From positions 1,364,001 through 1,428,000 of the forward strand of contig JAHQRK010000018.1 in the NCBI GenBank assembly GCA_019828595.1: 64,000 nucleotides of DNA. The letters are read 5' to 3'. Under the pieces are notes generated by a model that was not told the origin of the DNA, did not search any database, and was given only the letters and a program-made list of their open reading frames with translations. Source of the DNA: Aphanomyces cochlioides (taxonomy: Eukaryota; Oomycota; Saprolegniomycetes; Saprolegniales; Verrucalvaceae). Below, one piece after another: positions 10,864-21,962 of the stretch (the stretch's first letter is position 1; each line of letters opens with the position of its first letter). The translations under genes were made by a program, and so were the position numbers.

Positions 10864-12556
10864 CTATTCTTTGTCGTAAAATTCAGCAGGGTGTTGCGGC
10901 GCATCATTGACTGTGTGCTCGTCAGGGTTGCTCATGTCCTCGTCCGCTTCTTCTTTGACAATCTTTGCTGGGACCTATCCACCGTGAATTTAATACCTTT
11001 CGTGGTAATCCCATATTGCTTACGTCATGAAATGGTACACTTGGCGCATGATCGAGTTGACGCAATTGTTCAAACAACTCTTGCTACACAAAGCCATGAT
11101 TGAGTCCTACACACGTATCAAGCAACATACCTTGATTTCGTTCAAGTAGGCTGGCGTGTTGAGATTTTCCATGTTGCTCACTGGCATGTGCAGTCGGTAC
11201 TCTGGACCAAAGTACTCAAAGTAATCGTTATAAGGCATGGCATCCTACAAAGTCACATTGAGATCAACCAGGCTGGATACACTTATCCCAACCGGAATTT
11301 CGACGTCAAGCAACACTGATGTCTCGTAACACCACGCGCGAGGGACATTTCGAAGAGTGTATCCACCACCACCAAGGACCAACATGGGCACATTAAAGCT
11401 ACGCATGTAAGCAACACAATCAGCGTGGCCTTTGACACTCAAGTTGAATGAGCCCAATCGATCTCCCGACAAGGAATCCGTCCCGCATTGCAACACAATC
11501 GCGCCAGGTGCAAAATGCTCCATAACTTTTGACATGACCTACGCGGCAGAAATTCAGCTAACCAGGCTAGAAAGAGTGTACCGAGCGAAAAATTGAGCAA
11601 AAGCTTTCGTCATCCATCCCGTCTCGGCAAGGGAAATTCACGGCATAATTTTTGCCTTCACCATAGCCAACATCCTAAGAAAGGTGTCATTGAGGTCGAC
11701 TGTGGCGAGATTCGTACCTTGACGTCGCCGGTGCCAGGAAAGAATTCGCCATACTTGTGAAACGACACAGTCATGACGCGATTCGTCGTGTAGAATGCTT
11801 CTTCCACACCATCGCCGTGGTGGATATCAATATCAATATACACGACACGCTGATGCTCCCTGCGCAAGACAATTAACTCGGCAATTCAGGGGACTACGAG
11901 GCTTACTTGAGCAATTCGAGAATACCCAACACACAATCGTTTACGTAGCAAAAGCCTGACGCTTCAGACCGCTTGGCATGGTGCAAACCACCCGACCAAT
12001 TGATAACAATGTCAGCACTGTTGTCGTTCAATCGAGCAGCGCCACCGATCGACGCACTGGCATACAATTGACAAAATTCGTACAATCCATCAAAGACGGG
12101 GCAATCTTCGCCCACGTTAAAGCGCTGGAGCTGTCGCAAATAATGGTGCATGTTGTCCGGCGAAATGAGTCGCAAGAAGTGAATGTAATCGTCCGAATGG
12201 AAACGCGTTAACTCTTCCCATCCGACCAATTTCGGGCGCTACGCCATCGTTTATTGCGCTTCCACCACCATTGTACTTACATAAATTTGCATGTACTTGG
12301 TCAAGCCGTAGTTGGTGACCAAGTTGTGCGTCATACGAACGCGATGGGGCTACAGAAAGATGTTGTTTGAGGTCCATCCAGGTAACAATTCAAGGGCTCA
12401 CCTTCATGGGGTGGTTGGGTCCATAGTGATAGTTTCCGATTTCCGCTACGTAGCATAGACGAGTCAATAGCCACTTCTGGTTGTTCCCGTACAATCATAG
12501 AAATAAGAAACGCGCTTCTTGACGCCTCCATTCAAATCGCTCATTGCCAGCGGCAT
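10864..12556 (-). CDS. Class I histone deacetylase (RPD3/HDAC1 type), copy B
   Basis: Ten exons encode 424 residues. Introns are 12446-12492, 12350-12401, 12239-12280, 11860-11906, 11675-11717, 11539-11581, 11245-11292, 11084-11130 and 10975-11023 (42-52 nt, GT-AG). The protein carries the standard [16 protein letters not shown] entry, the HH pair at about 145-146 ([11 protein letters not shown]), zinc ligands in [27 protein letters not shown], the catalytic tyrosine in GGGGYTLRN and [13 protein letters not shown] near the end, closing with an acidic tail (EFYDKE). It is the more canonical of the two tandem copies. Deacetylation of histone tails in the nucleus is the expected activity. Confidence 0.93.
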
Positions 12557-12683
12557 GTTTGGTGGCCGCTCCTTTTTTGAGTCGTGGATTTCCGGATAGA
12601 ATTTTTGCGATCGATACAATTATACTTGATATTTGTATGTCTTGGAATAATATTATAGAAATAAGAAAGGGAACAACAGCACC

Positions 12684-13194
12684 ATGATTGCCAACATGGA
12701 GGTTGTCGCCGCCGACGACGAGAAACCTTCCGTGCGCTTGACGTATCCCGAGATCTTCCAGCTTCTTCACTCGGATGATCCGAGCAGTACGGAAAAGCTC
12801 CTTGCCGAGTATGAGGCTGTGCGCTTGGAAATCAAAGAGCGTGGTGCGCCATCCGACGAAGAGGTGAAACCTTGTTTTCACTACGACCACATTCCTCACT
12901 CTTGTTCTAGTCAAGCGATGACGACGATGTCCCAACGACGCCGACACGCAATCAGGCGAACTCCCGTCGCAACAACGACAAGCCTAAACGCTCTTTTGTA
13001 CGAGCTATGTCTCCATGACGTATGTGTTTGATTATTACTTTCTCTAGTCGCAAATTTCGACGGACGATCGGCCGTATCCCCGTGGCCGCATTCCCAACGG
13101 ATCGACGCGACAACCCAAGCTGAAGAAGTCCAAGTTGATGCAAAAAATCACTGGCCGCAAGAACGCACGACCAGTCCCAATGCCAGGCATGTAA
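12684..13194 (+). CDS. Small basic protein of unknown function (3 exons)
   Basis: Exons 12684-12863, 12911-12997 and 13048-13194, with introns of 47 and 50 nt (GT-AG, phase 0), give 137 residues. The N-terminal half is acidic and helical (YPEIFQLLHSDDPSSTEKLL), the middle is a SSDDDD run, and the C-terminal third is strongly basic (STRQPKLKKSKLMQKITGRK). I recognise no domain. The basic tail would suit nucleic-acid binding or nuclear localisation. It is divergent from HDAC copy B (starts 128 bp apart) and convergent with the RS-rich gene, whose stop is 26 bp away. Confidence 0.65.
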
Positions 13195-13220
13195 TGACGG
13201 AATCCATATATTTATGACGC

Positions 13221-16078
13221 TCAGTCGTCTTCGTCGTAATCTACTTCGCATTCGTCCACTTCAAACTGCGCATGCCGCGTGGGATTCACGCGCTTCTCGG
13301 GAGTTGGGTCCCTACGTGGAGATGACGCTGGTTTGGATACTGGCGACGAGTGGGGCGTTGGGGATCGGCGACTCGAAACTTGCTCGCTGTGTCGTCGATC
13401 GTCATGCTGTTCCTCATCTCGGAAGATTGCGCCACTGTAGTCTACTTGAGTCCGGCCTGAGTAAAAATCCTCTTTGTCGGACTGTCGTCGTCGTTGGGAG
13501 TCGCCTCGGTCGTCATGTTGGCCATAATCTTTTCGTTTGGCTCGCGCCAATTGTCCAACTGACACGCCACGGCCATCATGGTCAAATGTATCACGCTTCC
13601 ATGACGAATCTGACTTGCGCCGGTCATCCCATCGTGTCGAGTTTTCTGCTGTATGGCGTCGTTCTGCTGAACGAGTGGCCGGACGGCGTTCGGCAGAACG
13701 CCCACGGTTGTCTGAGGATCGATAATCTTGTTTAGGCGCAGGTCGTCGTCCATTGTCGTCAGATCGTCCAGGTTTTGCTCGATTATCTCTGGTGTCTCGG
13801 CCCCGTGACGACGAACGGTTTGCTCGTGGCTGGAGGGAACCACCACCAGCGCGGGCAATTTCTCCAATTGAGAGGGAAGTTAGAGGAACTGGTCGACGAG
13901 AACGGTTGTCATCGCTGTCGTACTTGGGTTCATTTTGACGGAATCGATCGGAACCACCAGCACGTGCAATTTCTCCAATCGACAAGGGACGCTCGTTTGA
14001 TCTTTGACGAGGTTTTTCACGGGAACGAGAGCGTGAGCGCGATCGTCCCTGCCGCGACGATGGCAACGTTCGCTCGGGTTCACGGCGGGAGTCATTGTGG
14101 CGGTAGCTGTCGTCTGATCGATTGCGGTAGTCCGAGCCACTACCACCTCTTTGCTGTTGCTTGAGCTGGTCGTTGTACTTGTCAGAGCCACCAGCACGAG
14201 CAATTTCTCCAAGTGAAGGTCGATGGTTTAATGGCGGAGGATTTTGTGGTCGCTCTCTAGATCGATCCGATCGGGAAGGATACGATTTCTCGCTGCTGCG
14301 ACCTCGACGAGTGTCTGATCCGCCAAGACGGGCGATGTCACCAATAGAACGTGCACTTTGGGGCTCATATCGTTTGTCATCCGTTCCTCGGTGGTTGGAA
14401 GTCGTCTCGGAGTCTCTCCGGTCCAGACGTTTGTCAGCACGTGATGAAGTGTCTTTTGGCTCTCCCCATCGACTTGTCGATTCTTGTCCTCGTCGGTCGC
14501 TTCGAGGAGCTTCTCGTGTCCACGTCTCGGACCGTGGCTGGTCTTTTCTCTGTCGATCGTCCGCCCATCCAGCGCTGTCAGAGCGCTTTGAAGGTGGGGC
14601 CGCATCATGAATTCTCTTAGAGCTGCTCTCGTCATGGCGAGTTGGCGAATGGCCACGATATGGACGTTGGTTTGAATCTTGTCTATCTTTCGACGAGTCG
14701 AAGGATTGCCAAGAGCTTGGACGAGGAGGAGGCACTTCTGGTAATGCAGGCTCCACACGAGAAGGCTCTGGTTGCCAACGAGCAGGCCGAGGAGGCATTT
14801 CTTGGGGAGCGTGTTCGACACGACTTGGAGCAGAAGGTTCGTGAACTTGTTGACGCGGAGGTGTCGAACGCACATCGTTGCTCTCAAAGCGCGAAGGAGG
14901 ATCTGGGCGACGCATAAATCGATCCACGAATGCTGGATCGAGCGCATTGTTGTTCGTTGAAATGCTCGTTGTGTTGCTGATCAATGTGCTCGCTGAATCA
15001 CGAGTGTCGCGCACGCGTGGCTTGTTCTGCTCGTCGACGTCATACACGATCCATATCTTGTGCTCTTGGATTTGCATGCCTTGGACAACCAAAGCCTTAA
15101 CAACTTCGAGCGATTCAAACGTCACCTTGCCTACTGCTTTGACGATGAAAGATCCCGATGGATATCGATTTTGGAGCTCCGCTTGAATTTGTGACCAGAT
15201 ATCTCCGTGATCATTCCACGACGTGGGAAAAGACTCAGCGAGATGGAAAACGACCGATGTGACGGATGGACCCCGAGCAAAAAGAGTGAGCAGTCTTCGA
15301 CCATAAAAGAGATGGGTGTTGGCATACTCGATCGCTGCTCTTGCTTTTTCAATCGTCATGCAGTTCAGAAAAGCATTTTGGTTGTGGGACTTGTTTGGCG
15401 CATGAAAATGGATATTTTGCCTCGAAATGCTTGGATCCACGTTTTGGAAGTACGAAATCAGTCGACTCAAGTCGGTGCTTTGTGTGAAGCCCTTAATAAA
15501 AAGAAAAGGCGACGGTGGAATTTCCTCTAGCAAATCGAATAATATGAGCGCGACGAGATGGTAAATGGAGTACCTCGTTTGGGTCCTGTGTCATTGCCGT
15601 CAGCAATTGGGCTTGAGGGTGTGTGTTGCCGTGGAGTTGAGGCAAGTGCAGCAACGGTTGGATTCACCGGTGGATTGAGCAGCTTTTGCAGCGATGTAAG
15701 GTGGCGCACGAGAACTCCAGACGTCTCCCGTCCGATGGTTGTTTGCACAAAGCGAACGAGCTTTTCGTGGATAGTCAACGAAATTGTCGTTTGAGCTTTC
15801 ACATACGTAACTAAGCCGAGGATGGCGTGAATGCGGACTGATTGGCTTTGTTTTGGCTCAGTGGCCTGGCCCATTGTTATCAGCACATCGATCGTAATTT
15901 CCTCGTAGTGCGGAAAAGTCAACACATTCTTGGCTAACAATTGCGCGCCTAAGCTCTTGCCTCCATCAGGAGTTTCTTCGCTCTGAACCTCATGCAAGAT
16001 ATCTTGGTATATGTCGTCCTTGCTTTGATAGTCCTGCTCTTGTTCCAACCGCAAACCCCACTCCCGGATCTCTTCCAT
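13221..16078 (-). CDS. RRM/RS-rich protein with repeated SIGEIARAGGSD motif
   Basis: Two long open frames are joined by a 47-nt GT-AG intron (15527-15573), giving about 936 residues from the ATG at 16078. Residues 1-165 are helical and HEAT-like in feel (LTFPHYEEITIDVLITMG) but unassigned. Exon 2 begins with an RRM-like fold (FLFIKGFTQSTDLSRLI ... NQNAFLNCMTIEKARAAI), then a second alpha/beta stretch, then a ~550-residue low-complexity Arg/Ser/Asp region. Within that lie at least four close copies and one weak copy of a 12-residue motif: SIGDIARLGGSD, SLGEIARAGGSD, SIGEIARAGGSD, SIGEIARAGGGS and SVGQLARA. RS-rich RRM proteins usually act in pre-mRNA splicing or mRNA processing. The C-terminus is acidic (ECEVDYDEDD). 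Confidence 0.75.
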
Positions 16079-16136
16079 CGTGTGGTGCTCCGGCCGCTGT
16101 GGATGGTTTAAAAGCTGCAAATTTCGAACAACGGGA

Positions 16137-16163
16137 ATACGGATAACCTGGGATTATCCGTAT
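16137..16163. promoter_or_regulatory. Palindrome in a bidirectional promoter
   Basis: ATACGGATAA (16137-16146) and TTATCCGTAT (16154-16163) form a perfect 10-bp inverted repeat with a 7-bp spacer, and flanking GGG/CCC extends it. It lies in the 120 bp between two divergent start codons (16078 on minus, 16199 on plus), 36 bp before the latter. The same core palindrome CGGATAATTATCCG lies upstream of CFAP298. Confidence 0.55.
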
Positions 16164-16198
16164 CCCCCTCATTTTCCAAATTGCGCGCGAAAGGTCAA

Positions 16199-18108
16199 AT
16201 GGAAGTGCGCAAATTATCGCTCCCCGCAGGCTTGGTACCGTACAGCTCATGGAATAGTAGTCTTATCAAGATGGAAGCTGATTCATGCAGCGTGATATGT
16301 GAAAATGGAAGCGTTGTTGTCCTGACTTTTACGCCGGACTGTCAAGTCAAAGTTCGTCGACATTTGGTGTTTGGATCAGTTCGAATCGGACGGTTTTCAC
16401 AGGCGTGGTCAAATCGCAATGGATTGGTGATTGCTCGAGATGGATTGCTCTATGGGTGTGATCATGATTTGAATCAATGCGGACAAATGGAGCTGCCGTT
16501 TAATGCGAAACAAATGGCGTTTTATGACAAGACCTTGGTGATTGCAACGTCGAATGGAGCTTTCATTTATGAGATCGATGTCAAGTGCAATCAATTTATC
16601 CTAAAACACAACGTATACCCTCACATTCCAGTGGGTGCTGCTGCATTTTCGCCGTGTGGCGCATGGTTTGGTATTGCTGCGATCGATGGACGCCTTAGTT
16701 TTTGGCGTACTGAAGACATGCAACAAATATATTCTGTCACATTGAATTCAGCTCGCCCAACGTCTTTAGCCTTTTCTGGCAATGTTGCAATATGTGTGTG
16801 CAAGGATGGACATGTACGATACTTCAAACCAAGATTATTCTATGAGGATTGCATAGGTCACAACATTTAGATGGAGTTCTACTACAGGCTGGGCAAAACT
16901 ATTAGAAGTCAACCTGAGACCCGACAATGTTGTAGGATACTTGTCAAGTTCGTTCGTTTCTTTCTGGGACTCAACCCAATTCGCAGCAATTCTCCATAGC
17001 TCTTACCACGTTGATATTTTGGACGTAACCACTGGTCAATTTGTCCATCGTTTAGTCTTTCCAAGCCACATGAAGTTCATGGGAATGTCTTCATTTCCCC
17101 AATTTATACTGCTGCAAGATACGCATGGTAATAAATTAGATTGCACAAAGATGCATACGACAATATGTTGTGGGTAGGTTCTCTTTATTCTGTTGAATGG
17201 AAGTACGGTCGAAGAGTGGCAAGCCTTTCGTCCCCATCAGAAGTTGAAATACAAGTTTACAGTGGCCCGCTCGGGAATATTTCATTACGTCGCCAGGCCC
17301 TTCGTCTTGAGTCAAATTCAAGCAATAATCACCACACCATTCCAATTCCTTTCGTATCACATCAACTCGCGAAAGATTTACGTGAACGTGGAAATATGAC
17401 CACAACCCATGGTTCAAATTTTGCAGTACACTGGGTCCAAGAAGATCTTGTATGTTTCTTACATGGTCGAGCTTTGTATCGTTATTCACGAGGACAATGG
17501 GACAGCATCTTGAATCCTACTAACATCCTTTCCAGTATAAACCCACCAGGTAACTCTCACTGAGAACGTCCTTCCTGAACGAACTTAGGCACGTGTCTCT
17601 TAATACTATTGGGGCCAAACAATGTTATCCTTTGGCAGCTCGATGAAATGGTACTTGAAATGTTGGCTGAATTACCCGTCGAAGTTTCGACGTTAGCTGC
17701 AAAGGATCCTCAGTGCCTGCACCTCACAGTTGATCCAGAGAGAAATACTTTTGAAGTACAGTTCGATTCGCATGGATCAAGTAGAATTGTATGGCAGCAT
17801 GGACTACCGACTATGCTTAAAGGGGAGTATTTATCGTGAGTGCCCCCCTCTCTAACGTTAGAAGTCAATCAATATATTTCTCTCAACGCCTTGCAGCCGA
17901 CGAAGTTTTTTCTTCGAGCCACGTTAAAATCTGGTTCATCAAACATCACATTGGGAATGGAGCCATTTTTCCAAGTACTCGAATCAAATCTAGCGTGTGG
18001 AAGACACACTGAGCAAGCCAACTGGACATCTCATATCCCAGTTTGGACAGTGTAGCATCGACCACGCCAATTACTATTCATCACACCAAGTCTGGTTGAA
18101 ATTCTAGC
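16199..18108 (+). CDS. Beta-propeller-like protein, unassigned (5 exons)
   Basis: Splicing of 16199-16856, 16888-17127, 17178-17549, 17589-17826 and 17862-18108 gives about 584 residues. The N-terminal 350 residues look like WD40-type blades: VICENGSVVVLTFTPDC, GLVIARDGLLYGC, GAAAFSPCGAWFGIAAIDGR, FSGNVAICVCKDGHVRYFK and VVGYLSSSFVSFWDS. I do not recognise the family; a scaffold or trafficking/ciliary subunit is possible. Introns are 31, 50, 39 and 35 nt; the first and last are unusually short, and those two junctions are the least certain part of the model. The gene is divergent from the RS-rich gene and convergent with the transporter at 18.4 kb. Confidence 0.6.
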
Positions 18109-18423
18109 ATGTACACCAGAAACTCACTCCACATCAGCACGAATTTAACGTGGTGTTCGAGATAGCGCGGCTGCGGTAAAGCATGACAAACACAGTCAGA
18201 AGCTTCCTTGTGGTACTCGACGCCTCTACGGTCATTCTGATTGAACAACTCGATTCTCAATGCAAGAAGACGGCCATAAATCATTTCTATCATTGCTGTT
18301 GGGAGAAGAAGCAAAATGATGACAAGTGAGCTGTGTGTTCCGAGTGTAGCGAAATTCTCGACGTGGTGTTCGTGATTGAGTACTGAGTCATACTTGATTT
18401 ATTCATATTTTAGAACTTTTAAC

Positions 18424-19986
18424 TTAAGCAATCTCTATTTCTTCAAAGCCCTTGGGAGTAGCAGCAATAGTGAAGCCTTCCATCGTACTCGCTTCAGTGT
18501 AAAACATTGCCGTGACTTCATCCGTTGATTTGTTGTTTGTGTCTGGAACGAAGGCCATGACAAAGGAGAAGAAGATGAAATTCACCACAGCAAAAGTGAA
18601 AAAGGCTTGAGTCCCCCAATGCTTCGTGTTTGAAATTTGTTGAAAGTAGACGCCGATGAAGAATTGGGCTGTCCATGTGAAGAAGGTTGAGATGGAACCC
18701 GATGTGGCACCGAGAGCTTCTGGCACCAACTCAGTCGAGACGAGCCATCCCAAGGACCCAATTGAAAAGCAAAATGACATCACAAAGGTGGCTAAACAAG
18801 CCAATTGAAGCCACTTGGTCGTGTCGTTTGGATAAATTTGGCAAAACGTGAATGCTGTGGATCCCACAACCATACCGAGGGAGCCTGCCAACAATAGAGT
18901 GCGGCGACTGAAGCGAGAACCAAACCTCGACGCAAGAAACATATTGTCCAAGCGACTAAAGTTCACGAGTGTGTTGGACAAACGGAGCTCATGAATGCCA
19001 ATCGATAGAAAGATCTGAGGACCATAAACCACGAGTGCGTTCATGCCACACAATTGCTGCATCATGGCCAACACGATGGCAAGGAAGAACTGCTTGCAAT
19101 ATTTGCGACTCAAGAGCAAACCCAACTTGGACGACGACGACTGGATTTCTTGAGCTTGACGACCAATTGATTCGACCTGCGTCTTCCAGTGCGACTCGAC
19201 GTCACCAGGCAAGTACAATTGATTCATAGCTTCACGAGATTCTTCAATTCGTTGAGTTTGGATCAACCATGATGGACTTTCAATGATGTATTGCATGACA
19301 GCGATTTGAATCAAGCCAAGAAGAATTGGACCACCAAAGAAATACTTGTACTGCCACTCGTTTGGAACGTGACTGATAGCGTACATGAGCGTTGTAACAA
19401 TCAGAGCACCACACGACAAAGCCAGTTGGACCATGGTGAGGTAGAACATGCGCCATTGAATGGGTGAAATTTCACGCAAGTAGTTGTTGAGTACGTTGAC
19501 GGCAATGCCACTGGCGAGACCATTGATACCGCGTCCAATGGCAAATGTGTAAATGTCAGCAGAGATCAATTGAATGAGACCACCGACGATCATAAGAATG
19601 CCGTTCCATCCCAAGGTACGCTTACGACCATACTTGTCAGCTGGATACGCACTGAGTAGAGCTCCGATACCGCCACCGACGGCCCAGGCTGTCGATTGCA
19701 TCGTCCATTCGGCGTTGGTGTGACCAGGGAAGAGAATGCATTGCCCGGCGGGAATTTCCGTCATGGCGCAATACTTGACATTGTTGAAAGGGAGGTAGGA
19801 CATTTCGCCCATCATCCATCCAAATTGAAGGGCACCAACAAGAGCAGCGGCAATGGATTTCCGCATGAGTGGTGAAGCCACAAGGCCAACCTCCGCCTCC
19901 TCGCCCTTGGAGATGGTCTCATATGGGTCTTCACAGGAGCTGCTTGACTGCGAGGATGCAAATGACGTTGTGGTTGGCGTCTTCAT
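18424..19986 (-). CDS. MFS sugar porter (hexose transporter-like), intact copy T1
   Basis: An intronless 520-residue protein of the MFS sugar porter family, predicted to be a 12-helix membrane transporter for hexoses. Family marks in order: a soluble Ser/Thr-rich N-terminus, the long first external loop (CILFPGHTNAEWTMQS), loop 2-3 PADKYGRKRTLG, GRGINGLASGIAVNVLNNYLRE, IIESPSWLIQ at the end of helix 6, QQLCGMNALVVYGPQIF (the QQLSG motif of helix 7), loop 8-9 SRFGSRFSRRTLL, and STELVPEALGATSGSISTFFTW (the PETKG/ExxP region). The start at MKTPTTTSF matches the position of starts in paralogues. It lies within arm A. Its twin at 35.1 kb is frameshifted, so this is the functional copy. Confidence 0.9.
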   Translation of the reverse strand: MKTPTTTSFASSQSSSSCEDPYETISKGEEAEVGLVASPLMRKSIAAALVGALQFGWMMGEMSYLPFNNVKYCAMTEIPAGQCILFPGHTNAEWTMQSTAWAVGGGIGALLSAYPADKYGRKRTLGWNGILMIVGGLIQLISADIYTFAIGRGINGLASGIAVNVLNNYLREISPIQWRMFYLTMVQLALSCGALIVTTLMYAISHVPNEWQYKYFFGGPILLGLIQIAVMQYIIESPSWLIQTQRIEESREAMNQLYLPGDVESHWKTQVESIGRQAQEIQSSSSKLGLLLSRKYCKQFFLAIVLAMMQQLCGMNALVVYGPQIFLSIGIHELRLSNTLVNFSRLDNMFLASRFGSRFSRRTLLLAGSLGMVVGSTAFTFCQIYPNDTTKWLQLACLATFVMSFCFSIGSLGWLVSTELVPEALGATSGSISTFFTWTAQFFIGVYFQQISNTKHWGTQAFFTFAVVNFIFFSFVMAFVPDTNNKSTDEVTAMFYTEASTMEGFTIAATPKGFEEIEIA

Positions 19987-21050
19987 AATGTGGTAAATTG
20001 AAAAATGAATCAACGTGGCGGACGTGGATTTTGATCGAGCTGCTCATGGAGAAGTAAACAACACCGTGCAGAATGCAGGTCACCTTTCTCCATTTATACA
20101 CTTGTTAATATTTTGATGTTTGCATTATCGAGTTTCGAGAGAATCGACTACTGCGGATTGGAAACGCGTCCTTCTTTCTGTGCAAACGTCAAGCTCATTA
20201 CTCGGAGTATTTATGAGGATGTAATTCTAGGTGGATATCATTCCAACTGAATTTCGTTCATGTAGGTGGCCAATCTATTCGACGAGATAGTCTCATTTGC
20301 TGGGTTGAACACAAGATATCTAAAATCCTTCATACTTCCGTCGGAGTATGCAAGAGCAATCTGTTCATCGCTGGAGGATCTTGTCTGAAGTGTCATTCAC
20401 ATCAAGGAACTCCAGTCTCATGCATTCGACGTGCCTTCTCAAGCTACGTCGCGGACATGACAAAGTCTCTCCAACGAAATGTTCGATATCTAGGATAACC
20501 TGTTATACTCTATATTGATTGGAAAGTTGCGATTACACTGTGCCTCATCATGGATTCAGTTGACGCAAACTCTGAAATGGATCATTCCGACAACGACATG
20601 GAGGAGCGTCTGAATCGACCAGCATGGATTTGCACGACTGCGAAGCTCGGTATTCGTCGTCTTTCTGGTAAGCAGACCGCCCAGAAGAGAGCAAGCCGCT
20701 TCCAGAACTCTAAAGTGCTCTCTGTGATATGAAACCTCGTCGTTGCGAGATGGTAGCTCACTTATGCAGTCTTTCGTGATCATTCCGATTCTTGTCGCTC
20801 GTTTGAGACATCATCAACACTCGAGTCATGCTATCTTGCGAGGGCGGAATAACACTGCACCCATGTTCACAACCAGAGATATCTCCGAGATATTTGAGGC
20901 GAGTGTGTGTCTTACAGACACCAACTTCGAAGAAATTTCAACAATTTTGCTGGCTCGACACCAGCCAACCATCCAAGTGTTTCCCCATCACGTCATCTTC
21001 CATGCTATTTCGTGTGACAGCAACGATGAAGGCAGAATCTCGACTTCTGG
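19987..21050. other. Upstream region of T1 inside arm A
   Basis: About 1 kb of 5' DNA of T1, duplicated in the other arm. The only notable open frame is 20550-20732 (+, 60 codons, starts MDSVDANSEMDHSDNDMEER), present unchanged in inverted form at 34,328-34,510. It has no recognised domain and may be a chance frame or a first exon. Confidence 0.4.
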
Positions 21051-21480
21051 AAGCACCTTGGATAACTCGGGGCTGTTCTTGCGTTAGGAAACCAGTATCA
21101 GCGGAGAGACGACCAAGTTGACATCCGCGGGGACGAAAAAGCCATAGTTGCCACAGTGAGCAATTTTGGAAATCTGCTAAAGTAGGACGATGCCGATGAA
21201 GAATAGGGGCGTCCATGTGATAAAGATCGCCCTGAGGAGGCCACAAGGGTGCCAGGAACCCACTCAGTCGAGACGAGCCATCCAAAGGACTCAACACAGA
21301 AACATAAGAAGACCACGGCGCCAGCCATCCATACAATTTGAAACCACTTGGATCCGTCGTTGAGGTCGCCTTTGCCCAGAGTAAAACCAATCGCACAGAG
21401 GGTCATGCTGATAGAACACTCAACATCATCGCGCAATACATCGACGCGAGAAAGATATTGTCGAGGTGACTACAATCATC
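21051..21480 (-). pseudogene. Sugar porter C-terminal fragment
   Basis: Minus-strand frames carry recognisable but degraded transporter pieces: SMTLCAIGFTLGKGDLND, SKWFQIVWMAG, ESFGWLVSTEWVPGTL, then in another frame the counterpart of TWTAQFFIGV and the helix-12 start. Stops and frameshifts are multiple. It directly abuts arm A. A diverged mirror copy abuts arm A' at 33.7-34.0 kb, which shows that the ancestral inverted duplication extended beyond the nearly identical arms. Confidence 0.7.
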
Positions 21481-21720
21481 CCGAGGAATGGACAACGATT
21501 AACTGACTAGTCCGATAACGACAGATCCAGTCAACATTTGTTGTTGTAAATCGTTTGGCATGCAGCGATCTTCCTCTTGATCTGACGATGTACTCATCGG
21601 AATAACAAGTCGCAGATGGATAACAAGTATCTTCCTAAGATGACAGCACCACGTTGTGCGCCGCCGCAATCTTAACTTCGAATCTTCGGCTGTTAGTTCA
21701 ATTCACTACGTTTGACACAC

Positions 21721-21852
21721 ATGAGCTCAATGCCCACGTCGAAGTTTATTGAATCACCAACGCCAAGCACTTGCACTGGCGAGGACGACTCGACCAATGC
21801 TAAGAGCGACCTTGTGGCTTCCCGTGCGATGAAGAAATCCATCGCCGCGGTC
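21721..21852 (+). pseudogene. Sugar porter N-terminal fragment
   Basis: The frame from ATG 21721 reads MSSMPTSKFIESPTPSTCTG and LVASRAMKKSIAA, which matches the N-terminal tail of the transporter pseudogene starting at 33,469 on the opposite strand (MSSMPTTKFVESPPPSTCTG). After about 44 residues the similarity stops. It is the start of the left-half transporter pseudogene of the palindrome. Confidence 0.7.
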
Positions 21853-21962
21853 CACTCTGGCGACAAACTCTGCGGGGCTATCGCCGACCAGCAATTCCTA
21901 TGGAGAGAAAGATCATTTGACCACGAAAGCCGATTGTAAGGCTTTGAGGCTCGCCCCATATA

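Larger units (their letters stand above)
18333..21050. repeat. Palindrome outer arm A (left), ~2.72 kb
   Basis: This segment recurs in inverted orientation at 34,010-36,729. Wherever I compared the two they were the same, apart from a TCC-rich tract (GTCCTACCTCCC here, GTCCTCCTCCTCCC in the other copy, read along the gene). The homology ends sharply at 18,333 (GTGTGTTCCG) and at 21,050 (CGACTTCTGG). The arm carries a complete sugar-transporter gene, its promoter and about 1 kb of upstream DNA. Confidence 0.9.

Noticed and set aside
8332..12377. First impression that the HDAC regions are fragmented pseudogenes
   Set aside because: Every apparent stop falls inside a 37-52 nt GT-AG interval, and removing these gives full-length proteins with all catalytic motifs.
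13442..15352. Many open frames antisense or out of frame to the RS-rich gene
   Set aside because: The Arg/Ser-rich repeats keep other frames open. None has domain-like sequence.
15527..15533. Two separate overlapping genes at the RS-rich locus
   Set aside because: A 47-nt GT-AG intron joins the two frames without loss of coding sense, and the downstream frame has no ATG near its start.
20550..20732. A conserved small gene because it occurs twice
   Set aside because: It is duplicated only because it lies inside the nearly identical palindrome arms, so its repetition is no evidence of selection.
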